Origin: Blastopirellula sediminis
GTDB lineage: Bacteria; Planctomycetota; Planctomycetia; Pirellulales; Pirellulaceae
Length of the DNA: 64,000 nt
Direction: 5' to 3'
NCBI RefSeq assembly: GCF_020966755.1
Contig: NZ_JAJKFT010000010.1
Span: forward strand, 3,539,513 to 3,603,512
Below the pieces are notes generated by a model that saw nothing but the letters and a program-made list of their open reading frames with translations, had not been told where the DNA came from and searched no databases. This document shows positions 54,714-64,000 of the stretch, piece by piece (the first letter of the stretch is position 1; each line of letters begins with the position of its first letter). The position numbers and the translations under genes are program-made.

Positions 54714-57700
54714 ATGGAACGATCGCCTACGACACGACTTGCGGCGAATCTGTCGCAAGGGAAAGGATTCCGTACGCCGTTGAAACGGTTGGTGCAGACA
54801 AGCTGGCTCTTTTGCAAATGGACGATACTGTCGGCCTTGATGGCGGCGGTAGCGATCGGCTTGTATCTGTACCACAACTTGAACGACGAAATTCGGATTC
54901 GCGTTCAGCGTCGTTTCGCCGAGCATTACCATCAGCTCGACGTGTCGATCGACTCCGCCCAGTTCCATGAAGGGGAAGGAGTCGAGATCCGCGGTCTCCG
55001 CTTCTCGCAGAAGAACGTCGCCGGCCATAGCGGCGAAATGCTCGACATCGATGAGATGTTCGTCCATTGCACCACCGATCCTCGCGATCTGGTTGCCGGC
55101 AAGTTAGACGTCTCGCGGATTGTGGTGAAGCGCGTCCGCATCTCCGCCGCGCTTACGGCCGACGGCAAATTGAACCTGGAGTCGCTCTTTCCGTTGCCGA
55201 AATTTGGCGACAGCGATCCGATCATCGAAGTGCATGACGGACTGTTTGAGCTTTACGATTCGGTCAGCGGCGCACGGCTCCGGCTCGACCCGATCGATCT
55301 GACGCTCAAGCCGATGCGTGATCCGCAAATCGCTGCCGACGGTAAGAAGCGTCTAACGGTAGAGGGAACGCTCCGTAGCGAACACTTTGAAGAAGCGAAG
55401 ATCTCCGGCATCCTGGAGCCTGACTCGCAGTTCGGCATGATTCAGGGCAGTCTTAGCCAACTGCGGATTACGCCAGATCTATTCCGCGATCTGCCCAGTT
55501 GCGTTCAAGAGAAAGCGGCCAAGATGGCGCCGCTCGAAGCCCGCGTTGACTTGCGGTTTCAAGTAGCGACGCCGAGCAAGAATAGTCCCTGCCGATTTGA
55601 AATCAGCGGCGATCTGAGCGAAGGTCGCTGGAACGATCGCTCCCTCCCCTTCCCTGTCTCGGAGATCTCCGGATCGTTCGTCGCAAACGCCGCCGGCGTC
55701 GATATCGAGCGGATGTCGGCCAACGTCGGCGACGGTTCGATCGTCGCGTCGCTGGTTCGCCAAGGTTGGAGCGACAACTCGCCGGTCCACTTCGAGGCGA
55801 ATCTCTGCAACTACGTTTTGCATGAACGTCTCGCCGAAGCGATTCCGCCGAGCCTCCGCGAGCATTGGTATCACTATCAACCGGCCGGCGCCGTCGACGC
55901 CCAGGTGATCGCTGACTTTGACGGAATCGCGTGGAAGCCGGAACTGCACGTCACCTGCTTGGACTCGCGGTTCCTTTACCATCGCTTTCCGTACCCGGTG
56001 AATAGTGCGCAAGGCCGAATCGACTACAAGAATGGCGTGCTCGACTTGAACTTGTCGGCCAGGGCCGGCAAAGCGCCGATCAAGATTGTCGCGAGCTTGC
56101 GTGATCTGGGCCCCGAAGCGAAAGGGTTCGCTCGCTTCACTTCGGTTGAACCGATCCTATGCGATGAAGTGATGCTCGACGCACTCGCGCACGCCAGCCC
56201 CAAGGCGAGCGAGTTCGCTACCAAGCTGCAGCCGCGCGGCACGACCAACTTCGACTTCCTGATCAAGTGTCACAAAGGGGACGAAGACCAGGAAAAGCGG
56301 CTGACGCTTGATATCGTCGACGCCCAGGTTACCTACGACGAGTTCCCCTACCCCATTGAAAAGATTCACGGCCGCGTCATCTGGACCGAAGAGAAGACGT
56401 TCATCGAACGGCTGGAAGGGGTGAACGATTCAGGCTATGTCGTCTGCGGCGGAACATGGACGCAAACCGCCGATCCGCGCGGCAAGTTGTTGCTCAACTT
56501 GACCTGCACCGATATTCCGCTCGAAGACGAACTCCGTTCGGCGTTGCCGTCCACTTCGCGGCGGGTCTGGGACGAACTTCGCCCCCGGGGGACGATCGAC
56601 CACATGGACCTGGCGATCGCCTTTCCCGATGAAAATGGAAAGCTCGACGTCGACATCCGTGCCCAGAAATGGCGTCGCGACGAACTGTTGCAAAGCGAAC
56701 GAAAGTACAGCACCGCGAGCCGTACGATTTCGATCGAACCGCGTAGCTTCCCCTGGCTGATGGACGAAGTGGTTGGGGCGATTCAATATCGCCGCGGCGT
56801 CGTTCATTTGTTGGGTGTGACCGCGCGGCATGGGAACGTGCAAATCGCAACCGGCGGCGATTGTCAGGAGCTGCCTGACGGTCGTTGGCAGCTTCGTTTC
56901 CAGGACGTGCAGGTCGATCGCCTGTTCCCCGAACGAGATCTGCTCACCGCGCTCCCCGCAAACCTGGCGGCCTCGGTACGACGTTTAAAGCCGTCGACGC
57001 CAGTTAATATGCGTGGCGCGTTCACGCTGATCGGCGGCGCCCAGGAAAACGCTCCGCCGGACGCGTATTGGGACTTGGACTTCTTTCTCGCTGGCTGCGA
57101 CGTGACGGCCGGGGTTTTGCTGAATCGTGTCTACGGCGCCGTCCGTTTGACCGGCGAAGCGACTTCCGAAGGAGCGTTCACCTTTGGCGAATTGTCAATC
57201 GATTCGCTTCTCTATAACAACATCCCGCTGACCAAGATCACCGGGCCCCTCTTTATCAGTTCGCAGCATGCCGTGATTGGATCGCAGGTGCCGCGTCGCG
57301 AAGGAAAGACGCCGCGCAGCATTGTCGCGACCACCTTTGGCGGACAAATGGCGATCGACAGCAGCGTGCTGATGCAAGAGAACCAACCGTTCAGCCTGGA
57401 AGTGAAACTGACCGAGGGAAGTCTTGAGCAGACGCTCCTCGATTTGGGGCAAGCCAATCCCGGCCGCAACACCGGCCGACTGTTCGCCGAAATGCGATTG
57501 GCCGGCAACTCGCTGGGGACGCATACCTTCCAGGGAAATGGACGGATCCAACTGCGTGACGGCAATCTGTATCAGTTGCCGCTCGCCGTTTCGCTCCTCA
57601 AAGTGTTGGCCGCGCGAGCGCCGGACAATACCGCGTTTCATACCAGCGACATCGATTTCCAAATCAACGGCGACTACGTTTACATGAACCGGATGACGGT

Positions 57701-58034
57701 CAGCGGCGATGCGATCTCGCTCACCGGCGCCGGCGAAGCGAATCTCGACGGTCGAATCTCGATGCGGTTCTATACCGAACTGGGGAACAATCGTTATCAG
57801 ATCCCGGTCATTCGCCCATTGTTGGGAGAAGCTGGTCGCAATTTCATGGTGATTCACGTCAACGGAACGATTGATCACCCCGAGACGCAGCAAGAGATTT
57901 TCCCGGTCATGAACGAAGCGCTCGAGCAGCTCTTCCCCGAACAGCCGCTCCGGTTCGGCGGAGGCCTTGGCGAAGCGACCGGCGGTTCGGCGGCTCGGCA
58001 AGGTTCGACCTACGGCGGCGGGATACCTCGCTAG
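54714..58034 (+). CDS. Very large AsmA-like envelope protein
   Basis: A 1106-residue protein with one N-terminal membrane helix (about 34-52, LFCKWTILSALMAAVAIGLYL). After it comes a long, mostly beta periplasmic region. The closing part resembles AsmA/DUF3971 C-terminal regions: LPLAVSLLKVLA, DIDFQINGDYVYMNRMTVSGDAISLTGAGEANLDGRI, and MVIHVNGTIDHPE. Proteins of this superfamily (AsmA, TamB, YhdP) form grooves that carry phospholipids between membranes; that role is an inference here. The end is Gly/Ala/Arg-rich. The start at 54714 places a short basic tail before the membrane helix. Confidence 0.85.
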   Translation: MERSPTTRLAANLSQGKGFRTPLKRLVQTSWLFCKWTILSALMAAVAIGLYLYHNLNDEIRIRVQRRFAEHYHQLDVSIDSAQFHEGEGVEIRGLRFSQKNVAGHSGEMLDIDEMFVHCTTDPRDLVAGKLDVSRIVVKRVRISAALTADGKLNLESLFPLPKFGDSDPIIEVHDGLFELYDSVSGARLRLDPIDLTLKPMRDPQIAADGKKRLTVEGTLRSEHFEEAKISGILEPDSQFGMIQGSLSQLRITPDLFRDLPSCVQEKAAKMAPLEARVDLRFQVATPSKNSPCRFEISGDLSEGRWNDRSLPFPVSEISGSFVANAAGVDIERMSANVGDGSIVASLVRQGWSDNSPVHFEANLCNYVLHERLAEAIPPSLREHWYHYQPAGAVDAQVIADFDGIAWKPELHVTCLDSRFLYHRFPYPVNSAQGRIDYKNGVLDLNLSARAGKAPIKIVASLRDLGPEAKGFARFTSVEPILCDEVMLDALAHASPKASEFATKLQPRGTTNFDFLIKCHKGDEDQEKRLTLDIVDAQVTYDEFPYPIEKIHGRVIWTEEKTFIERLEGVNDSGYVVCGGTWTQTADPRGKLLLNLTCTDIPLEDELRSALPSTSRRVWDELRPRGTIDHMDLAIAFPDENGKLDVDIRAQKWRRDELLQSERKYSTASRTISIEPRSFPWLMDEVVGAIQYRRGVVHLLGVTARHGNVQIATGGDCQELPDGRWQLRFQDVQVDRLFPERDLLTALPANLAASVRRLKPSTPVNMRGAFTLIGGAQENAPPDAYWDLDFFLAGCDVTAGVLLNRVYGAVRLTGEATSEGAFTFGELSIDSLLYNNIPLTKITGPLFISSQHAVIGSQVPRREGKTPRSIVATTFGGQMAIDSSVLMQENQPFSLEVKLTEGSLEQTLLDLGQANPGRNTGRLFAEMRLAGNSLGTHTFQGNGRIQLRDGNLYQLPLAVSLLKVLAARAPDNTAFHTSDIDFQINGDYVYMNRMTVSGDAISLTGAGEANLDGRISMRFYTELGNNRYQIPVIRPLLGEAGRNFMVIHVNGTIDHPETQQEIFPVMNEALEQLFPEQPLRFGGGLGEATGGSAARQGSTYGGGIPR

Positions 58035-58263
58035 CTGGCCGAAAATGGGCCAAATTGGACGAATTCGAGAAACCTGCTGGCGAATCAAGCCGGCGGTTCG
58101 TCGATAAAGAAGAGGGCCAGGCAACACAGCAATCGTCAAAATTGGACTTTCCGCTCCCATAACCTACGCTTTCGATGGCGATTGTCTCTCCTATTCGCCG
58201 CTCGGATTTACTCGTTACCAGGGATGGATAGATCCCTTACTCCTGCTGCCTAAGGAGACAACG

Positions 58264-58611
58264 ATGAGCATCGGACCCACCGGCGTATCTTTCGTCAGTT
58301 CGCTGGCCGCTTCGCCGCTGGCGCAAAACGCATCGAGCGAAGTCGATCGCAACCGTCAGGAGTCGGCCAACCAGGCCCGTCGCGCCGATGCCGATCTGAA
58401 AGCGGAGAAGGCCTCCGGAGTCGGCGACCCCGACGAAAGTCAGGAAGCGGGAGATCGCGACGCCGATGGTCGCCGTCTGTGGGAAGTGCAGGACGAAGCG
58501 AACGAACTGCTCGCCGAAACCGAACATCACGAAGAAGAGCCGCAGCCCAAGAATCATAAAGGGCTTGATCCAACCGGGCAGACCGGCGGAATTTTGGATA
58601 TCAGCGGTTAG
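58264..58611 (+). CDS. Small charged disordered protein
   Basis: A 115-residue hydrophilic protein, starting [20 protein letters not shown], then Ala/Asp/Arg/Glu-rich, with a C-terminal block [29 protein letters not shown] and ending GILDISG. No cysteine, no membrane helix, no signal. AAGGAG lies seven bases before the ATG. Its stop overlaps the stop of the leftward TPR gene by three bases. Copies of its 3' end recur at 59584-59738 and 60712-60748. Function unknown. Confidence 0.8.
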   Translation: MSIGPTGVSFVSSLAASPLAQNASSEVDRNRQESANQARRADADLKAEKASGVGDPDESQEAGDRDADGRRLWEVQDEANELLAETEHHEEEPQPKNHKGLDPTGQTGGILDISG

Positions 58612-59504
58612 TCGACGGTTTCTCGGTAGGGTTTGCCTGACTTGTAGAGATCGAGCCGACTTTGGTAGCCGGCTTTTTCGGCGGCTGGCGCTAAATCGCA
58701 CGCCTTGGTTTGCCACTTGATTGCGGACGGAAAATCATCCGCTTCGGCATAGGCGGCTGCGAGAGTATCTATACTGTTCGCATCTTTTTCCGCCGTTAAT
58801 TCGACCACTTTCTTGGCATTGATCATCGCTTGCTGGCCGTCGCGGCAAATGGGATTCGGGCACGTGGCCTGTAGCCATGCAAGTGCGTTATAGGGTCCTG
58901 CATTTTTCGGATCGAGCTTGAGGGCCTGATTGTAGTCCGTGATCGCTTTGTCGTAGTTACGTTTGAGCCTCCATGCATTTCCCCGGTTGTAGAAGTAGAT
59001 CGCACTCTCCGGCGCAATGCGAATTGCTTGATCGAAATCGGCGATTGCCTTGTCGTATTCCTTCTTGCCCTGCCAGCAATTGCCACGCGTATTGAAATAG
59101 GCGTCCTCGCGAGGATTCAGCTTAATCAGGTCGTTGCAGAGCGAAATGGCAATGTCATACTCTTGTCGCTCTTCCCACAAGAATGCCAGAGCTTGCATGA
59201 CCTTTTCATTGCTCTTCTCTTGGCTATACCGTGTCGTGAGGTAGTCGAAAGCGTCGTCGTCAGGGATGACGTACTTCTTGTCAAGCCACCCGGGATTGCC
59301 ATTACTGACCCAAAGCCACTTGTCGTTTACCGCTTGGACGTCGAGAAAGAGCCCAAGAAAAACTTCGTCGGTCTCGCCGCGGCCCGCAGCTTTTAGCTTC
59401 GCGCTGGCGATAACCATCACCCGGTCCCCGACCTTGTATTCGTGGGCGATCGCCAGGGAAGAAAAGAGCACGGCGAGCAGGAGAGAGACGGACGAAAGTC
59501 GCAT
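58608..59504 (-). CDS. Exported SH3-like/TPR protein, copy A
   Basis: A 298-residue protein with a signal peptide (cleavage near LAIAHEY), an SH3-like segment ([30 protein letters not shown]) and at least three TPR units ([27 protein letters not shown] and following). It is the first of three tandem homologues. N-terminally it is nearly identical to copy B, while its last 30 residues match copy C almost exactly. Probably a periplasmic protein-interaction module; role unknown. Confidence 0.87.
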   Translation of the reverse strand: MRLSSVSLLLAVLFSSLAIAHEYKVGDRVMVIASAKLKAAGRGETDEVFLGLFLDVQAVNDKWLWVSNGNPGWLDKKYVIPDDDAFDYLTTRYSQEKSNEKVMQALAFLWEERQEYDIAISLCNDLIKLNPREDAYFNTRGNCWQGKKEYDKAIADFDQAIRIAPESAIYFYNRGNAWRLKRNYDKAITDYNQALKLDPKNAGPYNALAWLQATCPNPICRDGQQAMINAKKVVELTAEKDANSIDTLAAAYAEADDFPSAIKWQTKACDLAPAAEKAGYQSRLDLYKSGKPYRETVD

Positions 59505-59574
59505 CGCAAACGCCTCAAACTAAGCGGGGGGCTGGGAGCCACTGAATTTAGTTGGCCCGTCGCCCCGGTTCAAG
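59413..59574. repeat. Direct repeat, copy 1 (TPR gene 5' end and upstream)
   Basis: This 162-base segment, covering the signal-peptide codons of TPR copy A and its upstream flank, is close to 95% identical by eye to 60539-60700. It marks the duplicated unit. Confidence 0.85.
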
Positions 59575-59583
59575 CGAATTCTT

Positions 59584-59738
59584 GCGACGCCGACGGTCGC
59601 CGTCTGTGGGAAGTGCCGGACCAAGCGAACGAACTGCTCGCCGAAACCGAACATCACGAAGAAGAGCCGCAGCCCAAGAATCACAAAGGACTTGATCCGA
59701 CCGGGCAGGCTGTTGGGATTCTCGATATCAGCGGTTAG
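59584..59738 (+). pseudogene. 3' fragment of the small charged gene
   Basis: Encodes [36 protein letters not shown]-stop, matching the last 50 or so codons of the gene at 58264 with few changes. It has no start or 5' part of its own; the frame upstream is antisense TPR-gene sequence. It lies exactly at the tail of TPR copy B, as the parent lies at the tail of copy A. Confidence 0.85.
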
Positions 59739-60631
59739 TCGAGGGTTTTGCGATACGGTTTGCCGGACTTGTAGAGATCGAGCAGGAATCCCCACTTCGA
59801 TTTGTCGTCGCTCGAATACATGTCTTGGGCTTTCGTTTGCCACTTCACCGCAGCCGCAAAATCGCCTGCTTCCGCATAGGCGGCCGCGAGGGTGCCGACG
59901 CAGTTTGCATCCTTTTGGGCGGTTAGCTCGAGCGCTTTTTTCGCATTGATGATCGCTTGCTGGCCGTCGAGGTAAATGGGGTTTGGGCAAGTGGCCTGTA
60001 GCCATGCAAGATTGTTATAGGCCGCCGCATCTTTCGGGTCGATCTTGATGGCTTCGTTATAGTCGGCGATCGCTTTGTCGTATTCTCCTTTGCCGTACCA
60101 TGCCGTGCCTCGGTTAAGAGCGGCGAAGGTGTTTTCGGGATCAAGCTTAATGGCTTGGTTGAAGTCGGCGATTGCTTTGTCGTATTCGTCCTTGTCCTTC
60201 CAGCAAATGCCGCGGTTGTTGAAATAAATAGCATTCCGTGGGTCTAGCTTGATGAGGTCATTGTAGAGTGAGATCGCGATGTCAAGTTCTTGTCGTTCTT
60301 CCCACAAGAACGCCAAAGCGAGCATCACCTGTTTGTTGCTTTTCTCTCGGCTGTAACGTTTCGTGAGGTAGTCGAAGGCATCCGCTGCTGGAATAACATT
60401 TTTCTTATCAAGCCAGCCCGGCTTGCCTTGGCCGACCCAAAGCCATTTGTTGTTGACCGCGTTGACGTCCAGAAACAGCCCAAGAAAAACTTCGTCTGTC
60501 TCGCCACGACCAGCGGCAGCTAACTTCGCGTCGGCGATGACCATCACCCGGTCCCCGACCTTGTATTCGTGGGCGATCGCCAGGGAAGAAAAGAGTGCGG
60601 CGAGCAGGAGAGAGACGAACGAAAATCGCAT
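59735..60631 (-). CDS. Exported SH3-like/TPR protein, copy B
   Basis: A 298-residue homologue of copy A with the same signal peptide ([20 protein letters not shown]), SH3-like segment and TPR units ([56 protein letters not shown]). The C-terminal third diverges from A and C (AQDMYSSDDKSKWGFLLDLYKSG). Confidence 0.87.
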   Translation of the reverse strand: MRFSFVSLLLAALFSSLAIAHEYKVGDRVMVIADAKLAAAGRGETDEVFLGLFLDVNAVNNKWLWVGQGKPGWLDKKNVIPAADAFDYLTKRYSREKSNKQVMLALAFLWEERQELDIAISLYNDLIKLDPRNAIYFNNRGICWKDKDEYDKAIADFNQAIKLDPENTFAALNRGTAWYGKGEYDKAIADYNEAIKIDPKDAAAYNNLAWLQATCPNPIYLDGQQAIINAKKALELTAQKDANCVGTLAAAYAEAGDFAAAVKWQTKAQDMYSSDDKSKWGFLLDLYKSGKPYRKTLD

Positions 60632-60700
60632 CGCAGGCGCCTCAAATAAGCGGGGGGCTAGGAGCCACTGAATTTAGTTGGCCCGTAGCCCCGCTTCAAG
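60539..60700. repeat. Direct repeat, copy 2 (TPR gene 5' end and upstream)
   Basis: Partner of 59413-59574; it spans the signal-peptide codons of TPR copy B and its upstream flank and ends just before the short gene remnant at 60712. Confidence 0.85.
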
Positions 60701-60711
60701 TGAAAACCTTT

Positions 60712-60748
60712 CGGGCAGACCGGCGGGATTTTGGATATCAGCGGTTAG
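60712..60748 (+). pseudogene. Short 3' remnant of the small charged gene
   Basis: Thirty-seven bases matching the last 11-12 codons and stop of the gene at 58264 ([11 protein letters not shown]), at the tail of TPR copy C. It is too short to function and is a duplication scar. Confidence 0.8.
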
Positions 60749-62049
60749 TCGACGGTTTCTCGGTACGGTTTGCCTGACTTGTAGAGATCGAGCCGACTTT
60801 GGTAGCCCGCTTTTTCGGCGACTGGCGCTAAATCGCACGCCTTGGTTTGCCACTTTATTGCGGAGGCAAAGTCACCAACTTCCGCAAAGCCGGCTGCCAG
60901 CGTATCCATGACTACCGGATCTTTTCCGGCGGTCGTCTCCAGCGCCTTCATGGCATTGCTAATCGCTTGCAGGCCGTCGCGGTAAATGGGGTCCGGGCAA
61001 GTGGCGAGTAACCAGGCAAGGGAGTTACGTTCTGTGGCTGAATTTGGATTGCAACGGATGGCCTGCTCGTAGTCGACAATCGCTTTGGCGTAATCTCGCT
61101 TCATTTCCCAAATCATCGCGCGGTTGCTGTAGGCGATGGCGTAATTGGGATCGAATTGAATGGCTTTGTTGTAGTCGGCTACGGCTTTATCGAACTCCTT
61201 TTTTTGATCCCAAGCGATGCCACGGCCGTTGTAGGCGTACGCTGACTTGGGATTGATCGCGATAGCCTGGTTAAAGTTCGCAATGGCCTGGTCGTAGTCC
61301 CGTTTGTTGATTCGCGCCCATCCTAGACTGCTGTATACCGACGAATCCTTGGTATCGAGTTTGACGTACTGCTCGAAGTCGGCGATCGCCTTGTCGTTGT
61401 TGTTCTTGTTTTTCCAAGCGATTCCGCGATTTCGATAGGCGGTGGCATATTTCGGATCGAGCTTGAGGGCCTGATCGTAGTCAGCGATCGCCTTGTCGTC
61501 GTCACCCTTTTTGCTCCAAGATCTGCCTCGGTTGTTAAAGTTGATCGCTTTCGTCGGCGCCAGGCGGATCGCCTGATCGTAGTCGGCGATCGCGTTGTCA
61601 TGCTCTCCTTTGGCGTCCCAGCAATTGCCACGCGTATTGAAATAGGCGCCCTCGCGAGGATTCAGCTGAATCAGGTCGTCGCAGAGCGAAATGGCGGCGT
61701 CATAATCGCGTCGCTCTTCGTGCAAGAATGAGAGCGCTACCATGATCTTTTGATTGTTCTTCTCTTCACTGTTGCGCTTCGTGAGATATTCAAGCGCGTC
61801 CGCTGCGGGAATGACGTACTGCTGGTCGAGCCAGCCGGGCCTCCCATTTTCGACCCACAGCCACTTGTCGTTCACCTCTTGCACATTGAGAAACAACCCA
61901 AGAAACACCTTATCCGTCGCGCCGCGGCCATCGGCCATGAGCTTGGCGTCGGCAATGACCATCACCCGATCGCCGGCTTGGTAGTTTTGACCAAACGCCG
62001 CAGAAGCGGCGAGCAGGATGAGAGCGACGGAGAGAGAGAGAGCGCGCAT
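60745..62049 (-). CDS. Exported SH3-like/TPR protein, copy C (expanded)
   Basis: A 434-residue relative of copies A and B. A different signal peptide (MRALSLSVALILLAASAAFGQ) precedes the same SH3-like segment ([27 protein letters not shown]). Seven or eight TPR units follow instead of three or four, with units such as YRNRGIAWKNKNNNDKAIADFEQYV. The last 30 residues equal those of copy A except one. The frame open to 62145 adds 32 residues before the signal peptide and is not used. Extra repeats probably arose by internal TPR duplication. Confidence 0.87.
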   Translation of the reverse strand: MRALSLSVALILLAASAAFGQNYQAGDRVMVIADAKLMADGRGATDKVFLGLFLNVQEVNDKWLWVENGRPGWLDQQYVIPAADALEYLTKRNSEEKNNQKIMVALSFLHEERRDYDAAISLCDDLIQLNPREGAYFNTRGNCWDAKGEHDNAIADYDQAIRLAPTKAINFNNRGRSWSKKGDDDKAIADYDQALKLDPKYATAYRNRGIAWKNKNNNDKAIADFEQYVKLDTKDSSVYSSLGWARINKRDYDQAIANFNQAIAINPKSAYAYNGRGIAWDQKKEFDKAVADYNKAIQFDPNYAIAYSNRAMIWEMKRDYAKAIVDYEQAIRCNPNSATERNSLAWLLATCPDPIYRDGLQAISNAMKALETTAGKDPVVMDTLAAGFAEVGDFASAIKWQTKACDLAPVAEKAGYQSRLDLYKSGKPYRETVD

Positions 62050-62147
62050 CGCGGGTTCCTGAGAGTTAGGGAGCGACGAATTGCCGAGTTTAACACGCAT
62101 AAACGACGCTTCAAGTGTTTCTGCAGAAAGCTTGCGCGCAAACAAAT

Positions 62148-62179
62148 GCCGTGCGGAACTCCAGAGAACTCCGCACGGC
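62148..62179 (-). terminator. Hairpin after the AIM24 gene
   Basis: GCCGTGCGGA (62148-62157) pairs perfectly with TCCGCACGGC (62170-62179). On the minus strand it is followed by ATTTGTTTG, a weak T-tract, 32 bases past the AIM24-family stop. Confidence 0.6.
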
Positions 62180-62211
62180 GTCGATGGTTTCCAGCGATCG
62201 TGATCGAGCGT

Positions 62212-62943
62212 TTAGTCTTTATGCGGCGCGCGAGCCAAAATGTGATTGGCCAAACGCGAGAACGGCAGGCTTTGCATCATGACGGTGCCGTGGCCGCTCA
62301 GCTTCGCCAGGAAGAGCCCTTCTCCGCCGAACAGCATCGAGGTCATGTTGCCGGCGCGTTGGATGTCGTAGTCGATTCCTTCGGTGAACGCGACCAGGCT
62401 CCCCGCTTCGACCAGCAGCGTTTCTCCCTCCAACTTGCGGGTGATGATCGTACCGCAGGCATGCAGAAACGCGCGGCCGTCCCCTTGCAGGTGCTGCAAG
62501 ATAAAACCTTCGCCGCCAAAGAAGCCGGCGCCCAGGCGTTTTTGGAACGCGATATCGAGCTTGGTTCCCATCGCGGCGCAGAGGAACGCATCTTTCTGGC
62601 AGGTGATCGTACCGCCGATTTCGGCCAGTTCGATCGGGATGATCTTGCCCGGAAACGGCGCTCCAAACGAAACGCGGCGTTTGCTCGACGAATCGTTGGT
62701 GAAATGCCCCAGGAAGATCGTGTTGCCGGTCACCATCCGCTTGCCGGCGCTGAACAACTTGCCCATGAAGCCTTGATCGGGATCACTGCCGTCTCCCATG
62801 CGGGTCGAGAAGCTGATTCCGTCGTCCATGTAAATCATGGCGCCCGCTTCGGCGACGACCGTTTCGTGGGGATCGAGTTCAATCTCGACCAGTTGCATGT
62901 CATGGCCGATGATTTCGTAGTCGATTTCGTGGGAAGTTTGCAT
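62212..62943 (-). CDS. AIM24/TIGR00266-family protein
   Basis: A 243-residue beta-rich protein with family hallmarks: [25 protein letters not shown], the stretch [67 protein letters not shown] and the closing [14 protein letters not shown]. Members form trimers or higher assemblies of unknown bacterial function. The ATG at 62943 ([13 protein letters not shown]) is preferred over 63018. Confidence 0.9.
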   Translation of the reverse strand: MQTSHEIDYEIIGHDMQLVEIELDPHETVVAEAGAMIYMDDGISFSTRMGDGSDPDQGFMGKLFSAGKRMVTGNTIFLGHFTNDSSSKRRVSFGAPFPGKIIPIELAEIGGTITCQKDAFLCAAMGTKLDIAFQKRLGAGFFGGEGFILQHLQGDGRAFLHACGTIITRKLEGETLLVEAGSLVAFTEGIDYDIQRAGNMTSMLFGGEGLFLAKLSGHGTVMMQSLPFSRLANHILARAPHKD

Positions 62944-63185
62944 CGTCGTCCTCAGTCGGTGGTTGGGTCGAAACGGTCCGCAAATGCGGCGGGGCGCTTG
63001 AAGGGATCTACCTTGCAAATCGGGGGGCGTCGAACCGCTTTCCGGGCGATTTCATGGGGAAGGTGCGGTTGTAGGAGGTGAAATGAATACGCCGCCGTTT
63101 ACCGCGAACCCGGCGTACCCTGGTCGGCGTCTAAGCGATAAAATAGGCGTCGAATATCCCCCAGAATCCCGCGATGGAAACAGCA

Positions 63186-64000
63186 ATGCGCTTCACCAAG
63201 ATGCACGGCATCGGTAACGACTATGTCTACGTCAACTGCTTTGCCGAAGAGCTGCCGGCCCCGCCGGAGCAGATCGCTCCGCTCGTTTCGGATCGCCATT
63301 TTGGGATCGGCGGCGACGGGCTGATTTTGATCACGCCGTCGGAAGTGGCCGACGCCCGGATGCGGATGTTCAACGCCGACGGCAGTGAGTCGGAAATGTG
63401 CGGCAACGGTCTCCGCTGCGTCGCCAAGTATGTCTACGACCATGGGATCGCCAAGAAAGAAACGCTGCAGCTGGAAACCGGCGCCGGCGTTTTGACCGTG
63501 CAGATCACCGCTGACGGCGGCCTGGCTCAGCAAGTTCGCGTCAACATGGGGCAGCCGATCCTGGAAGGAAAGAAGATTCCGACCACCTTCGACGCCAACC
63601 CGGTCGTCAACCAAAAAATTGAAATCGCTGGGCAAACTTTCGAGGTGACCTGCGTCTCGATGGGGAACCCCCACTGCGTCATCTTCGTCGAGGAAGCGAC
63701 CGACGAATTGGTCCTGAAGATCGGACCTCAGATCGAACGATCTACCTATTTCCCGGCTCGCGTGAATGTGGAGTTCGTCGAGGTCATTTTGCCGACCGAA
63801 GTTCGCCAGCGCACCTGGGAACGTGGTTCCGGCGAAACGCTAGCGTGCGGCACTGGCGCTTCGGCCGTTTGCGTCGCCGGCGTCCTGACCGGACGAACCG
63901 AGCGGAAGATATTGAATCATCTGCTAGGAGGCGACCTGCAATTGGAGTGGAACGAGTCCGACAATTGCGTGTATAAGACGGGAGGCGCGACGGAGGTCTT
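63186..64000 (+). CDS. dapF: Diaminopimelate epimerase (3' end beyond window)
   Basis: Interconverts LL- and meso-diaminopimelate for peptidoglycan and lysine synthesis. At least 271 codons are present. Motifs: [16 protein letters not shown], the first catalytic cysteine in [27 protein letters not shown], and the second cysteine in [14 protein letters not shown]. The frame is open to the last base, so a few codons are missing. An in-frame ATG at 63174 is an alternative start. Confidence 0.95.
   Translation, partial: MRFTKMHGIGNDYVYVNCFAEELPAPPEQIAPLVSDRHFGIGGDGLILITPSEVADARMRMFNADGSESEMCGNGLRCVAKYVYDHGIAKKETLQLETGAGVLTVQITADGGLAQQVRVNMGQPILEGKKIPTTFDANPVVNQKIEIAGQTFEVTCVSMGNPHCVIFVEEATDELVLKIGPQIERSTYFPARVNVEFVEVILPTEVRQRTWERGSGETLACGTGASAVCVAGVLTGRTERKILNHLLGGDLQLEWNESDNCVYKTGGATEV

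Overview
The window is a bacterial chromosome segment that looks like a planctomycete of the Pirellulales (Blastopirellula/Bremerella-like). This is inferred from gene content, not from a marker-gene match. Pointers are a moderately GC-rich sequence with loosely packed genes on both strands, many small lipoproteins and secreted proteins, a DUF1080 protein, a zinc-ribbon/STN-like membrane protein beside a degenerate Ser/Thr kinase, a TPR protein carrying two RNA polymerase alpha C-terminal domains, a fused SecDF, and a PPi-type phosphofructokinase. kdsA indicates Kdo synthesis and hence an outer membrane. dapF indicates a diaminopimelate route.

Layout. 1-3.5 kb: nadD, a small conserved protein, a soluble histidine kinase, and a DAHP synthase gene preceded by what looks like a complete aromatic amino-acid attenuator (leader peptide, antiterminator, terminator). 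3.7-9 kb: two large membrane-anchored proteins transcribed leftwards, one a pseudokinase. 9-15.7 kb: threonine aldolase, the rRNA methyltransferase fusion rlmKL, then hisD-hisC-hisB. 15.9-20.5 kb: PPi-dependent phosphofructokinase and the pepP-accB-accC cluster. 20.6-26.5 kb: thioredoxin-TPR chaperone (CnoX-like), a secreted glycerophosphodiesterase, a HAD phosphatase, an HtrA protease beside tRNA-Gln, and an FHA-GAF-PP2C regulator. 26.6-30.7 kb: secreted or envelope proteins (DUF1080, a small lipoprotein, SMP-30/gluconolactonase) and a GH10-like protein lacking both catalytic glutamates. 30.8-36.3 kb: purC, a lipoprotein with a degraded transglutaminase core, kdsA, a lipid-kinase-like gene, a structured non-coding stretch and tRNA-Thr.

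36.4-44.8 kb: the TPR/alpha-CTD protein, a tgt lacking its zinc cysteines, yajC, fused secDF and a LysM protein. 44.9-51.2 kb: an alpha/beta hydrolase-fold protein, a lipoprotein, a DUF2752 protein, ymdB, rny and tilS. 51.2-58 kb: an MFS transporter, a GT-C glycosyltransferase and a giant AsmA-like protein. 58.2-62 kb: a small disordered protein followed by three tandem secreted SH3-like/TPR genes. The duplications carried 3' fragments of the small gene along. 62.2-64 kb: an AIM24-family protein and dapF, cut by the window end.

There is no phage, transposase, integrase or CRISPR array. The non-coding interest lies in the attenuator, several families of palindromic elements parked mostly in intergenic spaces downstream of genes, and the candidate structured RNA before tRNA-Thr. 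The best candidate for an undescribed regulatory system is the attenuator at 2304-2450. The oddest proteins are the TPR/double alpha-CTD protein, the zinc-less TGT and the catalytically degenerate pseudokinase, GH10-like and transglutaminase-like proteins.
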